From Bacteroidia bacterium (GTDB lineage Bacteria > Bacteroidota > Bacteroidia > Bacteroidales > Azobacteroidaceae): a stretch of DNA of 64,000 nt. Numbering within the stretch: the first letter of the stretch is position 1; each line of letters starts with the position of its first letter. Shown piece by piece: positions 54,734 to 63,643 of the stretch. The DNA lies in assembly GCA_025996895.1 (NCBI GenBank), contig BNTW01000003.1:1-64000 (forward strand). Reading direction: 5' to 3'. The notes beneath the pieces were generated by a model. The model did no database searches, was not told the DNA's origin, and worked only from the letters and a program-made list of their open reading frames with translations. The translations under genes were made by a program, and so were the position numbers.

Positions 54734-55804
54734 ATGTTTCACTTACAGACAGTAACACAGTGGATAGACGAGTTCCTCCGCACGTATTTGACGGATGGCT
54801 GGGCATTGTTTATCGAATTTATATTGATAGGTGTTGTGATTTTGGCCGTTTATGCGGTGCTGGCACTTATCCTTATTTATGTAGAACGTAAAATTTGCGC
54901 GTTCTTCCAATGCCGTCTGGGGCCGACGCGGGTAGGGCCTTTCGGAATTTTTCAGTCGGTGGCCGACATGGTTAAAATCCTGTTGAAAGAATTAATCAAG
55001 ATAAACCGTGTCGATCCGCGCTTGTTTCGGTTGGCGGCTTATCTGGTGATTATTGCCTCTATCTGTACATTCGGAGCTATTCCGTTTGACAAAGGAATTC
55101 AGGCGATAGACTTTAATATCGGCGTCTTCTATCTCTTGGCGGTTTCTTCGCTGGGTGTAGTAGGGATTTTGTTGGCCGGTTGGGCGTCGAACAATAAATA
55201 TACGATGATCGGCGCGATGCGGTCGGGGGCACAGTTGATTTCCTACGAGTTGTCGTGCGGATTGTCACTGATGACGATTGTGATGCTTTCGGGAACGATG
55301 CAATTATCAACGATTGTGGAACAGCAGGCTTATGCTTGGAATATTTTCAGAGGTGGAATTCCGGCAATTATTGCATTTGTTATTTATCTGATTGCCGGAC
55401 ACGCCGAAACCAATCGCGGACCGTTTGACTTGCCGGAAGCTGAGTCGGAATTGACGGCCGGTTATCATACGGAATATTCCGGTATTCAGTTCGGGTTTTT
55501 CTACTTGGCAGAATACTTGAATATGTTTATTATCGCAGCGATTGCAACTACCTTGTTTTTAGGAGGTTGGATGCCATTGCATATTCCGGGTTGGGACGGT
55601 TTCAATCAAGTAATGGATTTTATCCCGCCGGTGTTGTGGTTTTTTGCTAAAGCATTCATTTGCGTGTTTTTAGCCTTGTGGGTACGTTGGACAATGCCTC
55701 GTTTGCGGATTGACCAACTTTTAAATCTGGAATGGAAAATTCTGATGCCTGTCAGTTTGCTTAACATCGTTTTAATGGCTATTTGGGTGATATGGATTAT
55801 ATAA
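54734..55804 (+). CDS. nuoH: NADH-quinone oxidoreductase subunit H
   Basis: A 356-residue membrane subunit with about eight helices that joins the arm to the membrane part and lines the quinone tunnel. Visible motifs are [19 protein letters not shown] (about 51-69) and [20 protein letters not shown] (about 220-240 region). A 34-base gap before it holds an AATTAC-type repeat. Its 3' end overlaps nuoI by 13 bases. Confidence 0.92.
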   Translation: MFHLQTVTQWIDEFLRTYLTDGWALFIEFILIGVVILAVYAVLALILIYVERKICAFFQCRLGPTRVGPFGIFQSVADMVKILLKELIKINRVDPRLFRLAAYLVIIASICTFGAIPFDKGIQAIDFNIGVFYLLAVSSLGVVGILLAGWASNNKYTMIGAMRSGAQLISYELSCGLSLMTIVMLSGTMQLSTIVEQQAYAWNIFRGGIPAIIAFVIYLIAGHAETNRGPFDLPEAESELTAGYHTEYSGIQFGFFYLAEYLNMFIIAAIATTLFLGGWMPLHIPGWDGFNQVMDFIPPVLWFFAKAFICVFLALWVRWTMPRLRIDQLLNLEWKILMPVSLLNIVLMAIWVIWII

Positions 55805-56259
55805 AGAAAATAATAATTGGGATTTGGCGATTGATGCAGGGTATGTATATTACCATGCTGAACTTTATCCGTAAAAAAGTAACGGAACAATATCCCGAAA
55901 ATCGAGGAAAAGTATTTCCGCACGAACGTATGCGCGGACAGTTGGTAATGCCTCACAATGAGAATAATCAGCACAAATGTACAGCTTGCGGTATCTGCCA
56001 GATGAATTGCCCGAACGGCACTATCCAAGTGATTAGCAAAAAAGAGGTGGATGCGGAAACCGGAAAAGAGAAAAAGGTGTTAGACACTTATTTGTACGAC
56101 ACCGGCAGTTGTATTTTCTGCGCTTTATGTACTACTTCCTGTCCGCAAGATGCGATAGAATGGTCAACGAACTTTGAACACGCAGTGTTTACTCGTTCCA
56201 AATTGATTGAACAGTTGAATCACGAAGGTTCAAGTTTAATAAAAAAAAGTAATAATTAA
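55792..56259 (+). CDS. nuoI: NADH-quinone oxidoreductase subunit I
   Basis: A 155-residue ferredoxin-like subunit with two [4Fe-4S] motifs: [12 protein letters not shown] (about 64-75) and [12 protein letters not shown] (about 104-115), which hold clusters N6a and N6b. The ATG at 55792 is preferred over a TTG three codons upstream. An insertion between the two motifs ([20 protein letters not shown]) is typical of Bacteroidota homologs. No nuoE, nuoF or nuoG follows. Confidence 0.9.
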   Translation: MDYIKKIIIGIWRLMQGMYITMLNFIRKKVTEQYPENRGKVFPHERMRGQLVMPHNENNQHKCTACGICQMNCPNGTIQVISKKEVDAETGKEKKVLDTYLYDTGSCIFCALCTTSCPQDAIEWSTNFEHAVFTRSKLIEQLNHEGSSLIKKSNN

Positions 56260-56260
56260 A

Positions 56261-56296
56261 AATTACGAATTACGTGAGCATTCGTAATTCGTAATT
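56261..56296 (+). repeat. AATTACG hairpin between nuoI and nuoJ
   Basis: AATTACGAATTACG (56261-56274) pairs perfectly with CGTAATTCGTAATT (56283-56296) across eight bases. It has no T-tract immediately after it. In an operon it could act as an RNA stabiliser or processing site, or be a slipped tandem repeat. Confidence 0.75.
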
Positions 56297-56311
56297 CGTA
56301 ATTGAAAAAAT

Positions 56312-56833
56312 ATGGATCCAATAATTAATCTCATTTTATTTGTCTGTTTGGGTATAGCGAGTATCGTTTTATCCGTATTGGCTGTATCAGCCAAACGCTT
56401 GATGAGGGCGGCGACCTACCTGCTGTTGGTATTAATCTGTACGGCAGGGTTTTATCTGTTTCTGAATTACCATTTTTTGGCAGCCGTTCAAGTATCGGTT
56501 TATGCAGGTGGTGTTGTGATATTGTTTCTGTTTGCCATTTTTCTCACGAGTAACGAAAATGACGTGTTACGCAGGCATCAGGCCGGACGCTATTTATGGG
56601 GCGCATTGGCTGCTTTGGGAGGAATTGCCGTAACTACATTTGCTTTGGTGAAACACCAATTTATTTATGGCGATAACCAAAGTATGGTGGGCGACCAGGA
56701 AATTGATATGAAAGTGATAGGCGAAGCTCTGATGGGTACGGAAAAATATCAATATTTACTGCCTTTCGAGGTGTTGAGTATTTTGTTGCTGGCCGCGATT
56801 ATCGGAGGAATATTAATTGCAAGAAAAAGATGA
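56312..56833 (+). CDS. nuoJ: NADH-quinone oxidoreductase subunit J
   Basis: A 173-residue membrane subunit with five helices, including the conserved VSVYAGGVVILFLFAIFL segment (about 66-84). It overlaps nuoK by 4 bases (ATGA). It joins NuoA and NuoK at the start of the proton-translocating chain. Confidence 0.9.
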   Translation: MDPIINLILFVCLGIASIVLSVLAVSAKRLMRAATYLLLVLICTAGFYLFLNYHFLAAVQVSVYAGGVVILFLFAIFLTSNENDVLRRHQAGRYLWGALAALGGIAVTTFALVKHQFIYGDNQSMVGDQEIDMKVIGEALMGTEKYQYLLPFEVLSILLLAAIIGGILIARKR

Positions 56834-57144
56834 TTATGATACGAATGGAGTATTATTTGATAATCAGTACGCTGATGTTTTTTATCGGGATATACGGTTT
56901 TATCTCGCGGAAAAACATGATTGCGATATTGATTTCATTGGAATTAGTGTTGAACGCCGTCGAAATTAATTTTGCGGTCTTCAACCGGTATTTGTTTCCG
57001 GGACAACTGGAAGGAATGTTTTTTACGTTGTTCGGCATTGCGATTACAGCAGCCGAAACAGCTGTGGCTCTGGCGATTATCATTAATGCCTATCGCGCTA
57101 TCGGAAACATTGATATTAAGAACTTAAGTAAAATGAAGGAATAA
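56830..57144 (+). CDS. nuoK: NADH-quinone oxidoreductase subunit K
   Basis: A 104-residue subunit with three helices. The conserved membrane glutamates lie in LISLELVLNAVEINF and TAAETAVALAI. Translation may start at 56830 or at a nearby ATG (56836 or 56845). nuoL starts one base after its stop. Confidence 0.9.
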   Translation: MIMIRMEYYLIISTLMFFIGIYGFISRKNMIAILISLELVLNAVEINFAVFNRYLFPGQLEGMFFTLFGIAITAAETAVALAIIINAYRAIGNIDIKNLSKMKE

Positions 57145-57145
57145 T

Positions 57146-59101
57146 ATGGAATACAGTTTATTTATAGTAGTTATACCCTTCTTGTTATTCCTTTTTCTGG
57201 GATTATTGGGAACAAAATTAAAGTCGATTGTTGCCGGAATTATCGGAACCATAGGCATGGGTATCTGTGCTGTTCTCGCTTATACGGTAGCGTATCAATA
57301 TTTCTTTGGAATTGGTAAAACCAATGGAGAATGGGTGAAACAAATCCCGTTGAATTTTGAATGGCTCCGGTTTACGGAGAATTTGCATATTGATTTGGGC
57401 GTTCTGTTAGACCCGATTTCGGTGATGATGTTGGTGGTGATTACGACCGTTTCGTTGATGGTGCATATTTACAGTTTGGGCTACATGAAAGGCGAAACCG
57501 GTTTTCAACGCTATTATGCTTTCCTTTCGCTGTTCAGTTTTTCGATGTTGGGATTGGTCGTAGCGACGAATATTTTCCAAATGTATATCTTTTGGGAATT
57601 GGTGGGCGTAAGTTCCTATTCGCTGATTGGATTTTATTATACGAAACCGTCGGCGGTAGCTGCGAGTAAAAAAGCGTTTATCGTTACCCGTTTTGCCGAT
57701 TTGGGCTTCCTGATTGGTATATTAATCCTTTCTTTTTATACAAAAACATTCGATTTCGGATTATTGACCGCCGACCATGCTTCACTCGTAACCACTTCAT
57801 TTGCAGGTGGTACGTTCATGGGATTGTCAATTGCTACTTGGGCGTTGGCGTTAATTTTTATGGGTGGTGCAGGTAAATCGGCCATGTTTCCGCTGCATAT
57901 CTGGTTGCCCGACGCGATGGAAGGGCCTACGCCGGTTTCGGCATTGATCCATGCGGCGACAATGGTTGTGGCAGGTGTATATCTGGTGGCTCGTTTGTTT
58001 CCGGTGTATATTTTTGCTGCACCTGATGTGTTGGAAATGATAGCGTTTGTCGGCGCATTTACCGCTCTGTTTGCGGCGGTTATCGCGATTACGCAGACGG
58101 ACATTAAGCGGGTATTGGCCTTTTCAACCATTTCGCAGATTGCATACATGATGGTGGCTTTGGGTGTTTCGGGTTATGGCGACCACGAAGGTTTGGGCTA
58201 CATGGCTTCGATGTTCCACTTATTTACGCACGCCTTTTTCAAAGCCCTGTTGTTCTTGGGAGCAGGCTCGGTGATTCATGCTGTTCATAGCAACGAAATG
58301 AGCGCGATGGGTGGTTTGCACAAATACATGAAAATCACGAGCATTACCTTCTTTATCGCGTGTTTGGCGATTGCAGGTATTCCGCCTTTCTCCGGATTTT
58401 TCAGTAAAGACGAGATTTTGGCAGCGGCTTTCCATCATCAACCGGTGATTTTCTGGACATTGTGGGTGGTTGCCGGATTGACGGCATTCTATATGTTCCG
58501 CTTGTATTTCAGTATTTTCTGGAATACCCCTAAATCCCCTAAAGGGGACTTAGTACATTCCGCCTCCCTTCAGGGGGTTGGGGGGGAACATCACAAACCG
58601 CACGAATCGCCTGCACCTATGACTATACCGTTAATTATATTGGCTGTTTTCTCTATATTCACCGGATTGATTCCTTTTGCCGATTTTATCAGTAGTGATA
58701 ATATTCCGTTTCATACACATATCGATTGGACGGTGGCTATTATGAGTATTGCAGTCGCGGTTATCGGTATTACAATTGCATTTATGCTGTATTTCAAAGA
58801 CAGCAAACAGCCGGCGCGGATTGCGCAAGCGATGGGTGGTTTCTACCAGGCGGCTTTGCACAAGTTCTATATGGACGAAATCTGGATGTGGGTTACACAA
58901 ACGGTGATTTTCCGTTATATTTGCGAGCCGATTAAGTGGTTTGACCGCCACATTATAGACGGCAGTATGAATGGTCTGGCTTGGATTACGCAAAAATCTT
59001 CGGCCGGAATCAAAGGCTTGCAGTCGGGAAAAGTTCAGTTTTATGCCTGGGTATTTATTTTCGGCTCAATTGTGATTGCGGCGCTAGTGTTGTTTTTATA
59101 A
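57146..59101 (+). CDS. nuoL: NADH-quinone oxidoreductase subunit L
   Basis: A 651-residue antiporter-like subunit, about 16 helices, carrying the long lateral helix near its C-terminus. Conserved motifs include WELVGVSSYSLIGFYY (about 151-166), LPDAMEGPTPVSALIHAATM and a central lysine in GGAGKSAMFPLHIW. Between two helices (about 459-482) a loop reads TPKSPKGDLVHSASLQGVGG, encoded by inverted repeat DNA (58525-58588). The loop is variable in the family, so function is probably kept. Confidence 0.92.
   Translation: MEYSLFIVVIPFLLFLFLGLLGTKLKSIVAGIIGTIGMGICAVLAYTVAYQYFFGIGKTNGEWVKQIPLNFEWLRFTENLHIDLGVLLDPISVMMLVVITTVSLMVHIYSLGYMKGETGFQRYYAFLSLFSFSMLGLVVATNIFQMYIFWELVGVSSYSLIGFYYTKPSAVAASKKAFIVTRFADLGFLIGILILSFYTKTFDFGLLTADHASLVTTSFAGGTFMGLSIATWALALIFMGGAGKSAMFPLHIWLPDAMEGPTPVSALIHAATMVVAGVYLVARLFPVYIFAAPDVLEMIAFVGAFTALFAAVIAITQTDIKRVLAFSTISQIAYMMVALGVSGYGDHEGLGYMASMFHLFTHAFFKALLFLGAGSVIHAVHSNEMSAMGGLHKYMKITSITFFIACLAIAGIPPFSGFFSKDEILAAAFHHQPVIFWTLWVVAGLTAFYMFRLYFSIFWNTPKSPKGDLVHSASLQGVGGEHHKPHESPAPMTIPLIILAVFSIFTGLIPFADFISSDNIPFHTHIDWTVAIMSIAVAVIGITIAFMLYFKDSKQPARIAQAMGGFYQAALHKFYMDEIWMWVTQTVIFRYICEPIKWFDRHIIDGSMNGLAWITQKSSAGIKGLQSGKVQFYAWVFIFGSIVIAALVLFL
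58525..58588. repeat. Inverted repeat insertion inside nuoL
   Basis: The left half contains CCCCTAAATCCCCTAAAGGG and the right half CCCTTCAGGGGGTTGGGG, an imperfect inverse of it. Similar C/G-rich pairs are scattered as short dispersed elements in Bacteroidota genomes. Here both halves are read through in frame, adding about 21 residues to a loop. Confidence 0.7.
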
Positions 59102-59109
59102 GTTAGGCG

Positions 59110-59346
59110 ATGGAGAATGTACATATAGACATAGAAAAAATTGTTAAGCATTGGATTGATACTTCAGACGATGATTTCAATACTATGCTTATTTTATACA
59201 ATTCTAAATCGTATCATTGGGCATTGTTTATGGGGCATATTACAATCGAAAGATTGTTGAAAGCCTATTACGTGAAGAATAAGGGAGTACATGCGCCTTT
59301 TACTCATAATTTATATCGTTTGGCCGAATATTACAACAATGGATAA
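59110..59346 (+). pseudogene. Truncated HEPN-domain protein
   Basis: An ORF of 78 residues shows the first half of a HEPN domain (DDDFNTMLILYNSKSYHWAL ... THNLYRLAEYYNNG). HEPN proteins of this type are usually about 130 residues, with the catalytic or conserved Arg-rich motif in the second half, which is absent. The stop overlaps the start of the nucleotidyltransferase gene by 8 bases. It may be expressed but is unlikely to act as a ribonuclease toxin. Confidence 0.65.
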
Positions 59347-59650
59347 AACAAATGCTGTAAAAATAGTACAAAATTATGCTGATGTGGTAAAAACTTGTTT
59401 TGATTACAAGAAAATTATCCTTTTCGGATCGTATGCGAAAGGTAATTTTCATGACGATAGCGATATAGATATTGCCATAATTTTTGCAGATTACGATAAT
59501 CGTCTGGACAGGCAGTTTGAATTAATGAAATTGACTCGGAACATTGACAGCCGGATTGAGCCTCACCCGTTTCGGGAAGATGAATTTGAAATGTCTAATC
59601 CATTGGTCAGTGAAATTGTAAAATATGGGCAGGAAATAATAAGTGTTTAA
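59339..59650 (+). CDS. MNT-type nucleotidyltransferase (HEPN/MNT antitoxin-like)
   Basis: A 103-residue minimal nucleotidyltransferase. The active site reads LFGSYAKGNFHDDSDIDIAI (about 31-50), with the GSxxKG motif and the two Asp of DxD intact. Such proteins adenylylate a partner HEPN toxin in known HEPN/MNT pairs. Here the HEPN partner is cut short. It ends 10 bases before nuoM, and nuoL ends just ahead of the pair, so the two sit inside the nuo operon on the same strand. Confidence 0.82.
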   Translation: MDKTNAVKIVQNYADVVKTCFDYKKIILFGSYAKGNFHDDSDIDIAIIFADYDNRLDRQFELMKLTRNIDSRIEPHPFREDEFEMSNPLVSEIVKYGQEIISV

Positions 59651-59660
59651 TATTAAGTAT

Positions 59661-61142
59661 ATGAATATATTATCTTTATTTGTAGTCGTTCCGGTTTTGA
59701 TGATTTTGTTTCTGTTTTTGTCTAAAAGCATGAAGCAAATTCGGACAGTGATGATAACCGGTGCTTCCGCTTTGTTGATTTTGGCAACTTTGCTGACCGT
59801 ACTGTTTTTTCAGGAAAGAGCCGGAGGAAACACCGCCGAAATGCTGTTTGTATCCAGCACGGTTTGGTACGCACCGCTGAATATCTGCTACACGGTAGGA
59901 GTAGATGGTATTTCGGTCGCGATGTTGTGTTTGTCTGCCATTATCGTATTTACCGGCGTTTTCTCCTCATGGAACATGAACATGGCGAAGGAATATTTTC
60001 TGTGGTATTGCCTGCTTTCGGTTGGCGTATTCGGATTTTTCATTTCTATCGACCTCTTCACGATGTTTTTATTCTACGAAGTTGCCTTAATTCCGATGTA
60101 TTTGCTAATCGGATTGTGGGGAACCGGCCGGAAAGAATATTCCGCCATGAAATTGACGCTGATGTTGATGGGTGGTTCGGCTTTCCTGATGGTTGGAATT
60201 ATCGGTATTTATTATCTTTCCGGACATACAACCATGAATTTGGTGGAAATTGCCAAACTGCATATTCCGATTGAGGCACAACGCTGGCTGTTCCCGGTCA
60301 CTTTTCTGGGATTTGGCGTGTTGGGTGCTTTGTTTCCGTTTCATACTTGGTCGCCCGACGGTCATGCTTCCGCGCCAACAGCTGTTTCGATGTTGCATGC
60401 GGGCGTTTTAATGAAATTGGGAGGCTACGGCTGTTTCCGCGTAGCCATGTATCTGATGCCCGAAGCTGCTCAGGAATTGGGTTGGATTTTCCTGATTCTG
60501 ACCGGTATAAGTGTGGTATATGGTGCATTTAGTGCGGTAGTACAAACCGACTTGAAATACATTAACGCCTATTCGTCGGTGAGCCACTGCGGATTGGTGT
60601 TGTTCGCTATATTGATGATGAATCAAACGGCGATGACCGGTGCGATTATGCAGATGTTGTCGCACGGTTTAATGACGGCTCTTTTCTTTTCGCTTATCGG
60701 TTTGATTTACGGCCGGACACACACGCGCGACATTCGCGAAATGGGCGGTTTGATGAAAATTATGCCGTTTGCCTCGGTTTGTTACGTGATTGCAGGTTTG
60801 GCTTCGCTGGGACTTCCGGGTTTGAGCGGGTTTGTGGCTGAAATGACGATTTTTGTCGGCTCGTTCCAACACACCGATACGTTCCACCGTGTTTTGACGA
60901 TTGCTGCCTGCTGTTCGATTGTGATTACTGCCGTTTATATTTTGCGGACGGTCGGGAAAATCCTGTACGGACCTGTTCAAGACCAGCACCACATCGGATT
61001 GTCCGATGCTTCCTGGTTTGAAAAAGTTTCGGTGGTCTGCCTGATTGTGGCCATTGCGTTTATGGGCTTGTATCCTTCGGGAGCCTCAAATATTATTTGG
61101 GACAGTTTGTCGCCAATAATTTCAAAATTTGCACTATTATAA
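59661..61142 (+). CDS. nuoM: NADH-quinone oxidoreductase subunit M
   Basis: A 493-residue antiporter-like subunit with about 14 helices. Motifs include FYEVALIPMYLLIGLWG (about 136-152), LFPFHTWSPDGHASAPTAVS and MLHAGVLMKLGGYGCFR. The ATG at 59661 fits the family start; an upstream GTG at 59643 would add only six residues. Ten bases separate it from the inserted MNT gene. Confidence 0.9.
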   Translation: MNILSLFVVVPVLMILFLFLSKSMKQIRTVMITGASALLILATLLTVLFFQERAGGNTAEMLFVSSTVWYAPLNICYTVGVDGISVAMLCLSAIIVFTGVFSSWNMNMAKEYFLWYCLLSVGVFGFFISIDLFTMFLFYEVALIPMYLLIGLWGTGRKEYSAMKLTLMLMGGSAFLMVGIIGIYYLSGHTTMNLVEIAKLHIPIEAQRWLFPVTFLGFGVLGALFPFHTWSPDGHASAPTAVSMLHAGVLMKLGGYGCFRVAMYLMPEAAQELGWIFLILTGISVVYGAFSAVVQTDLKYINAYSSVSHCGLVLFAILMMNQTAMTGAIMQMLSHGLMTALFFSLIGLIYGRTHTRDIREMGGLMKIMPFASVCYVIAGLASLGLPGLSGFVAEMTIFVGSFQHTDTFHRVLTIAACCSIVITAVYILRTVGKILYGPVQDQHHIGLSDASWFEKVSVVCLIVAIAFMGLYPSGASNIIWDSLSPIISKFALL

Positions 61143-61173
61143 CTCATAATTCATAACTTATAATTTTAAAAAC

Positions 61174-62604
61174 ATGAATTTCGACAACTTTTTATACATG
61201 GGGCAGGAAATAGGACTGGTTATCTTGTTTGTGTTTTTATTCCTGTATGATACTTTCTGTTCCGAAAAAGGCAAAAAATACTTTCAAGTCATCGCCATTT
61301 CGCTGTTTGTATTGCTTACGGCCTATGGTTTTTGTCCGACAACATTCACTGGCGAGGCGTTTGGCGGAATGTATGTCAATTCGGCGATGACTGCTTTTAT
61401 GAAAAATATACTGAATGTGGCCACGTTGATTGTATTCCTGCAATCTGCACAATGGTTGTCGTCCGAAGGTACTTCACATCGCAGGGGTGAATTTTACACC
61501 ATTACGCTGGTAACGCTCTTGGGAATGTATCTGATGGTTTCGGCCAATAATTTCATGTTATTATATATAGGTATGGAAACTGCTTCGTTGCCATTGGCCT
61601 GTTTGGCGGCTTTCAATAAATATAAGGAAAAATCGGCTGAAGCCGGCGTGAAATACATTTTGATTTCCGCTTTTTCGTCCGGGATTATGTTGTTCGGGTT
61701 GTCGTTTTTATACGGTGGCTTGGGAACGTTTTATTTCTCAGACATGACTGCGAATGTATCCGCTTCGCCGTTGGTAATTCTCGGATTTGTCTTTTTCTTC
61801 GGCGGCTTGGGTTTCAAACTGTCGTTAGTGCCGTTCCATCTATGGACAGCCGACGTATATGAAGGCGCGCCGACCGGTGTAACCGCTTATTTGTCGGTTG
61901 TGTCGAAAGGGGCTGCCGCATTTGCATTGATTTTCGCATTGTACAAAGTGTTTGCCCCGATTGAAATTGTCTGGGAGCATATTCTCTGGTGGTTGTCGGT
62001 CATCACGATTACGTTAGGTAACTTGTTTGCTATCAGGCAGAAAGATATTAAACGTTTTTTTGCTTTCTCGTCTATTTCGCAAGCGGGATATATTTTGCTC
62101 GGTATCATTACCGGAACGGCACAGGGGATGACGGCGATGGTTTTCTTCCTCTTGGTCTATTTATTCTCCAATTTGGCGGCTTTCGGCGTGATTGCTGCTG
62201 TGGAAAACCACTCAAAGGGCGACTCGCGCATTTCTGCTTTCAACGGACTGTATAAATCCAATCCGGTGCTGGCTTTCATCATGATGTTGGCCGTCTTTTC
62301 GCTGGGTGGTATTCCACCATTTGCCGGATTTTTCAGCAAATTTTTTATTTTCATGGCAGCGGCAGAACAAGGACAATATATGTTGGTTTTTATTGCATTA
62401 TTAAATACGGTGATTTCACTTTTTTATTATTTGCTCATTATAAAGGCAATGTTTATTAATGAAGCCGAAGAGAACGCCATAACGAGATTCCGGACAGACA
62501 ATTACAACCGTATCAGCCTGATTATATGCGTGATAGGTATCTTTGTCATCGGGTTTTTGAGTGCTGTTTATGGGCATATCGGCGATTTGAGTTTTGGAAT
62601 ATAA
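61174..62604 (+). CDS. nuoN: NADH-quinone oxidoreductase subunit N
   Basis: A 476-residue antiporter-like subunit with about 14 helices; LLYIGMETASLPLACLAAFN, KLSLVPFHLWTADVYEGAPT and SLGGIPPFAGFFSKFFIF are typical. It ends the operon; the 163 bases after it hold the ExbB promoter but no clear terminator. It is preceded by a TAATTCATAACTTATAATT-type repeat similar to that after exbB. Confidence 0.9.
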   Translation: MNFDNFLYMGQEIGLVILFVFLFLYDTFCSEKGKKYFQVIAISLFVLLTAYGFCPTTFTGEAFGGMYVNSAMTAFMKNILNVATLIVFLQSAQWLSSEGTSHRRGEFYTITLVTLLGMYLMVSANNFMLLYIGMETASLPLACLAAFNKYKEKSAEAGVKYILISAFSSGIMLFGLSFLYGGLGTFYFSDMTANVSASPLVILGFVFFFGGLGFKLSLVPFHLWTADVYEGAPTGVTAYLSVVSKGAAAFALIFALYKVFAPIEIVWEHILWWLSVITITLGNLFAIRQKDIKRFFAFSSISQAGYILLGIITGTAQGMTAMVFFLLVYLFSNLAAFGVIAAVENHSKGDSRISAFNGLYKSNPVLAFIMMLAVFSLGGIPPFAGFFSKFFIFMAAAEQGQYMLVFIALLNTVISLFYYLLIIKAMFINEAEENAITRFRTDNYNRISLIICVIGIFVIGFLSAVYGHIGDLSFGI

Positions 62605-62670
62605 ACATTTACACGTTTTATTTTTAGTTTTTTTATGATTAAAATAAGACAAAAAGTAATAAAAATGAGT

Positions 62671-62678
62671 TATCTTTG
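62671..62678 (+). promoter_or_regulatory. -7 promoter element (TATCTTTG) for the exbB operon
   Basis: A full TAnnTTTG match 90 bases before the exbB ATG, giving an A-rich leader of about 80 bases. Confidence 0.6.
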
Positions 62679-62767
62679 GCGCGTAATGCTTTAGAGTAGA
62701 AAAAAAAAGACTTATAAATTCAATTAAAATACAAATTATCTAACTTAAAAAAGAACACAAAGATTTT

Positions 62768-63622
62768 ATGGAAACAAAAAAACAAACAGTAGAGGGAAAG
62801 AGAGAAGGTAAAAAATCTCGTGGCATTTCTGCTTTTATCGTTATTTTGGCTGCTCTCGTTTTAGCAGAGTTATTTTATTATTTTATCTTGGGACAAGGTG
62901 GAAACTTTGAAGGCGCGCCGGCCGGCTCGTTTATTTGGGGTTTTGAAGGTGGCGAAAAACTTCACCCGCACAATTTGTTGGGAACAATGTACAAAGGTGG
63001 TTTCGTTGTGCCTATCATCTTAACTCTGTTATTAACCGTTGTCATCTTAAGCGTTGAACGCTTTTTTGCTCTTTCCAAAGCAAAAGGAAAAGGCAATTTG
63101 ATTAACTTCGTTTATGATGTGAAAAGTGATTTGAGAAAAGGTAATCTTACTGCTGCTGAAGCTCTTTGCGCTAAACAAAAAGGCTCGGTGGCTGCTATCG
63201 TAGATGCCGGTTTGAAAAAATACAAAGAAATGGAAGGCATGAATTTGCCGAAAGAACAAAAAATTGAAGAAATCAAAGCAGAAATCGAAGAAGCTACTGC
63301 ATTGCAACTTCCGTCCATGCAACAAAATTTACCGATTATTGCCACTATTTCTACGTTAGGTACGTTGATGGGGTTGTTCGGAACAGTGTTGGGTATGATC
63401 AAGTCATTCCAGGCGTTGGGTACGGCAGGTGCTGTAGATTCCGTAGCTCTTTCGGTCGGTATTTCGGAAGCTCTTGTGAATACGGCAACCGGTATCGCAA
63501 CCGGTGCGTTGGCAATTATCAGCTATTCTTATTTTAGCGGTAAGATTGATAATATGACTTATGCTATCGACGAAATGGGTTTTGCTTTAACTCAAACATA
63601 CGCAGAAACTCATAATTCATAA
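62768..63622 (+). CDS. exbB: MotA/TolQ/ExbB proton channel family protein
   Basis: A 284-residue inner-membrane protein with an N-terminal helix (about 20-42), a second (about 78-98) and two C-terminal helices (about 195-215 and 235-258). The conserved channel segment reads ATISTLGTLMGLFGTVLGMI (about 194-213) and ALVNTATGIATGALAIISY follows. It harvests the proton gradient with ExbD to drive TonB-type outer membrane import or gliding-like functions. exbD follows 21 bases later. Confidence 0.87.
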   Translation: METKKQTVEGKREGKKSRGISAFIVILAALVLAELFYYFILGQGGNFEGAPAGSFIWGFEGGEKLHPHNLLGTMYKGGFVVPIILTLLLTVVILSVERFFALSKAKGKGNLINFVYDVKSDLRKGNLTAAEALCAKQKGSVAAIVDAGLKKYKEMEGMNLPKEQKIEEIKAEIEEATALQLPSMQQNLPIIATISTLGTLMGLFGTVLGMIKSFQALGTAGAVDSVALSVGISEALVNTATGIATGALAIISYSYFSGKIDNMTYAIDEMGFALTQTYAETHNS

Positions 63623-63643
63623 TTATAATAGTAGATTTGGATT

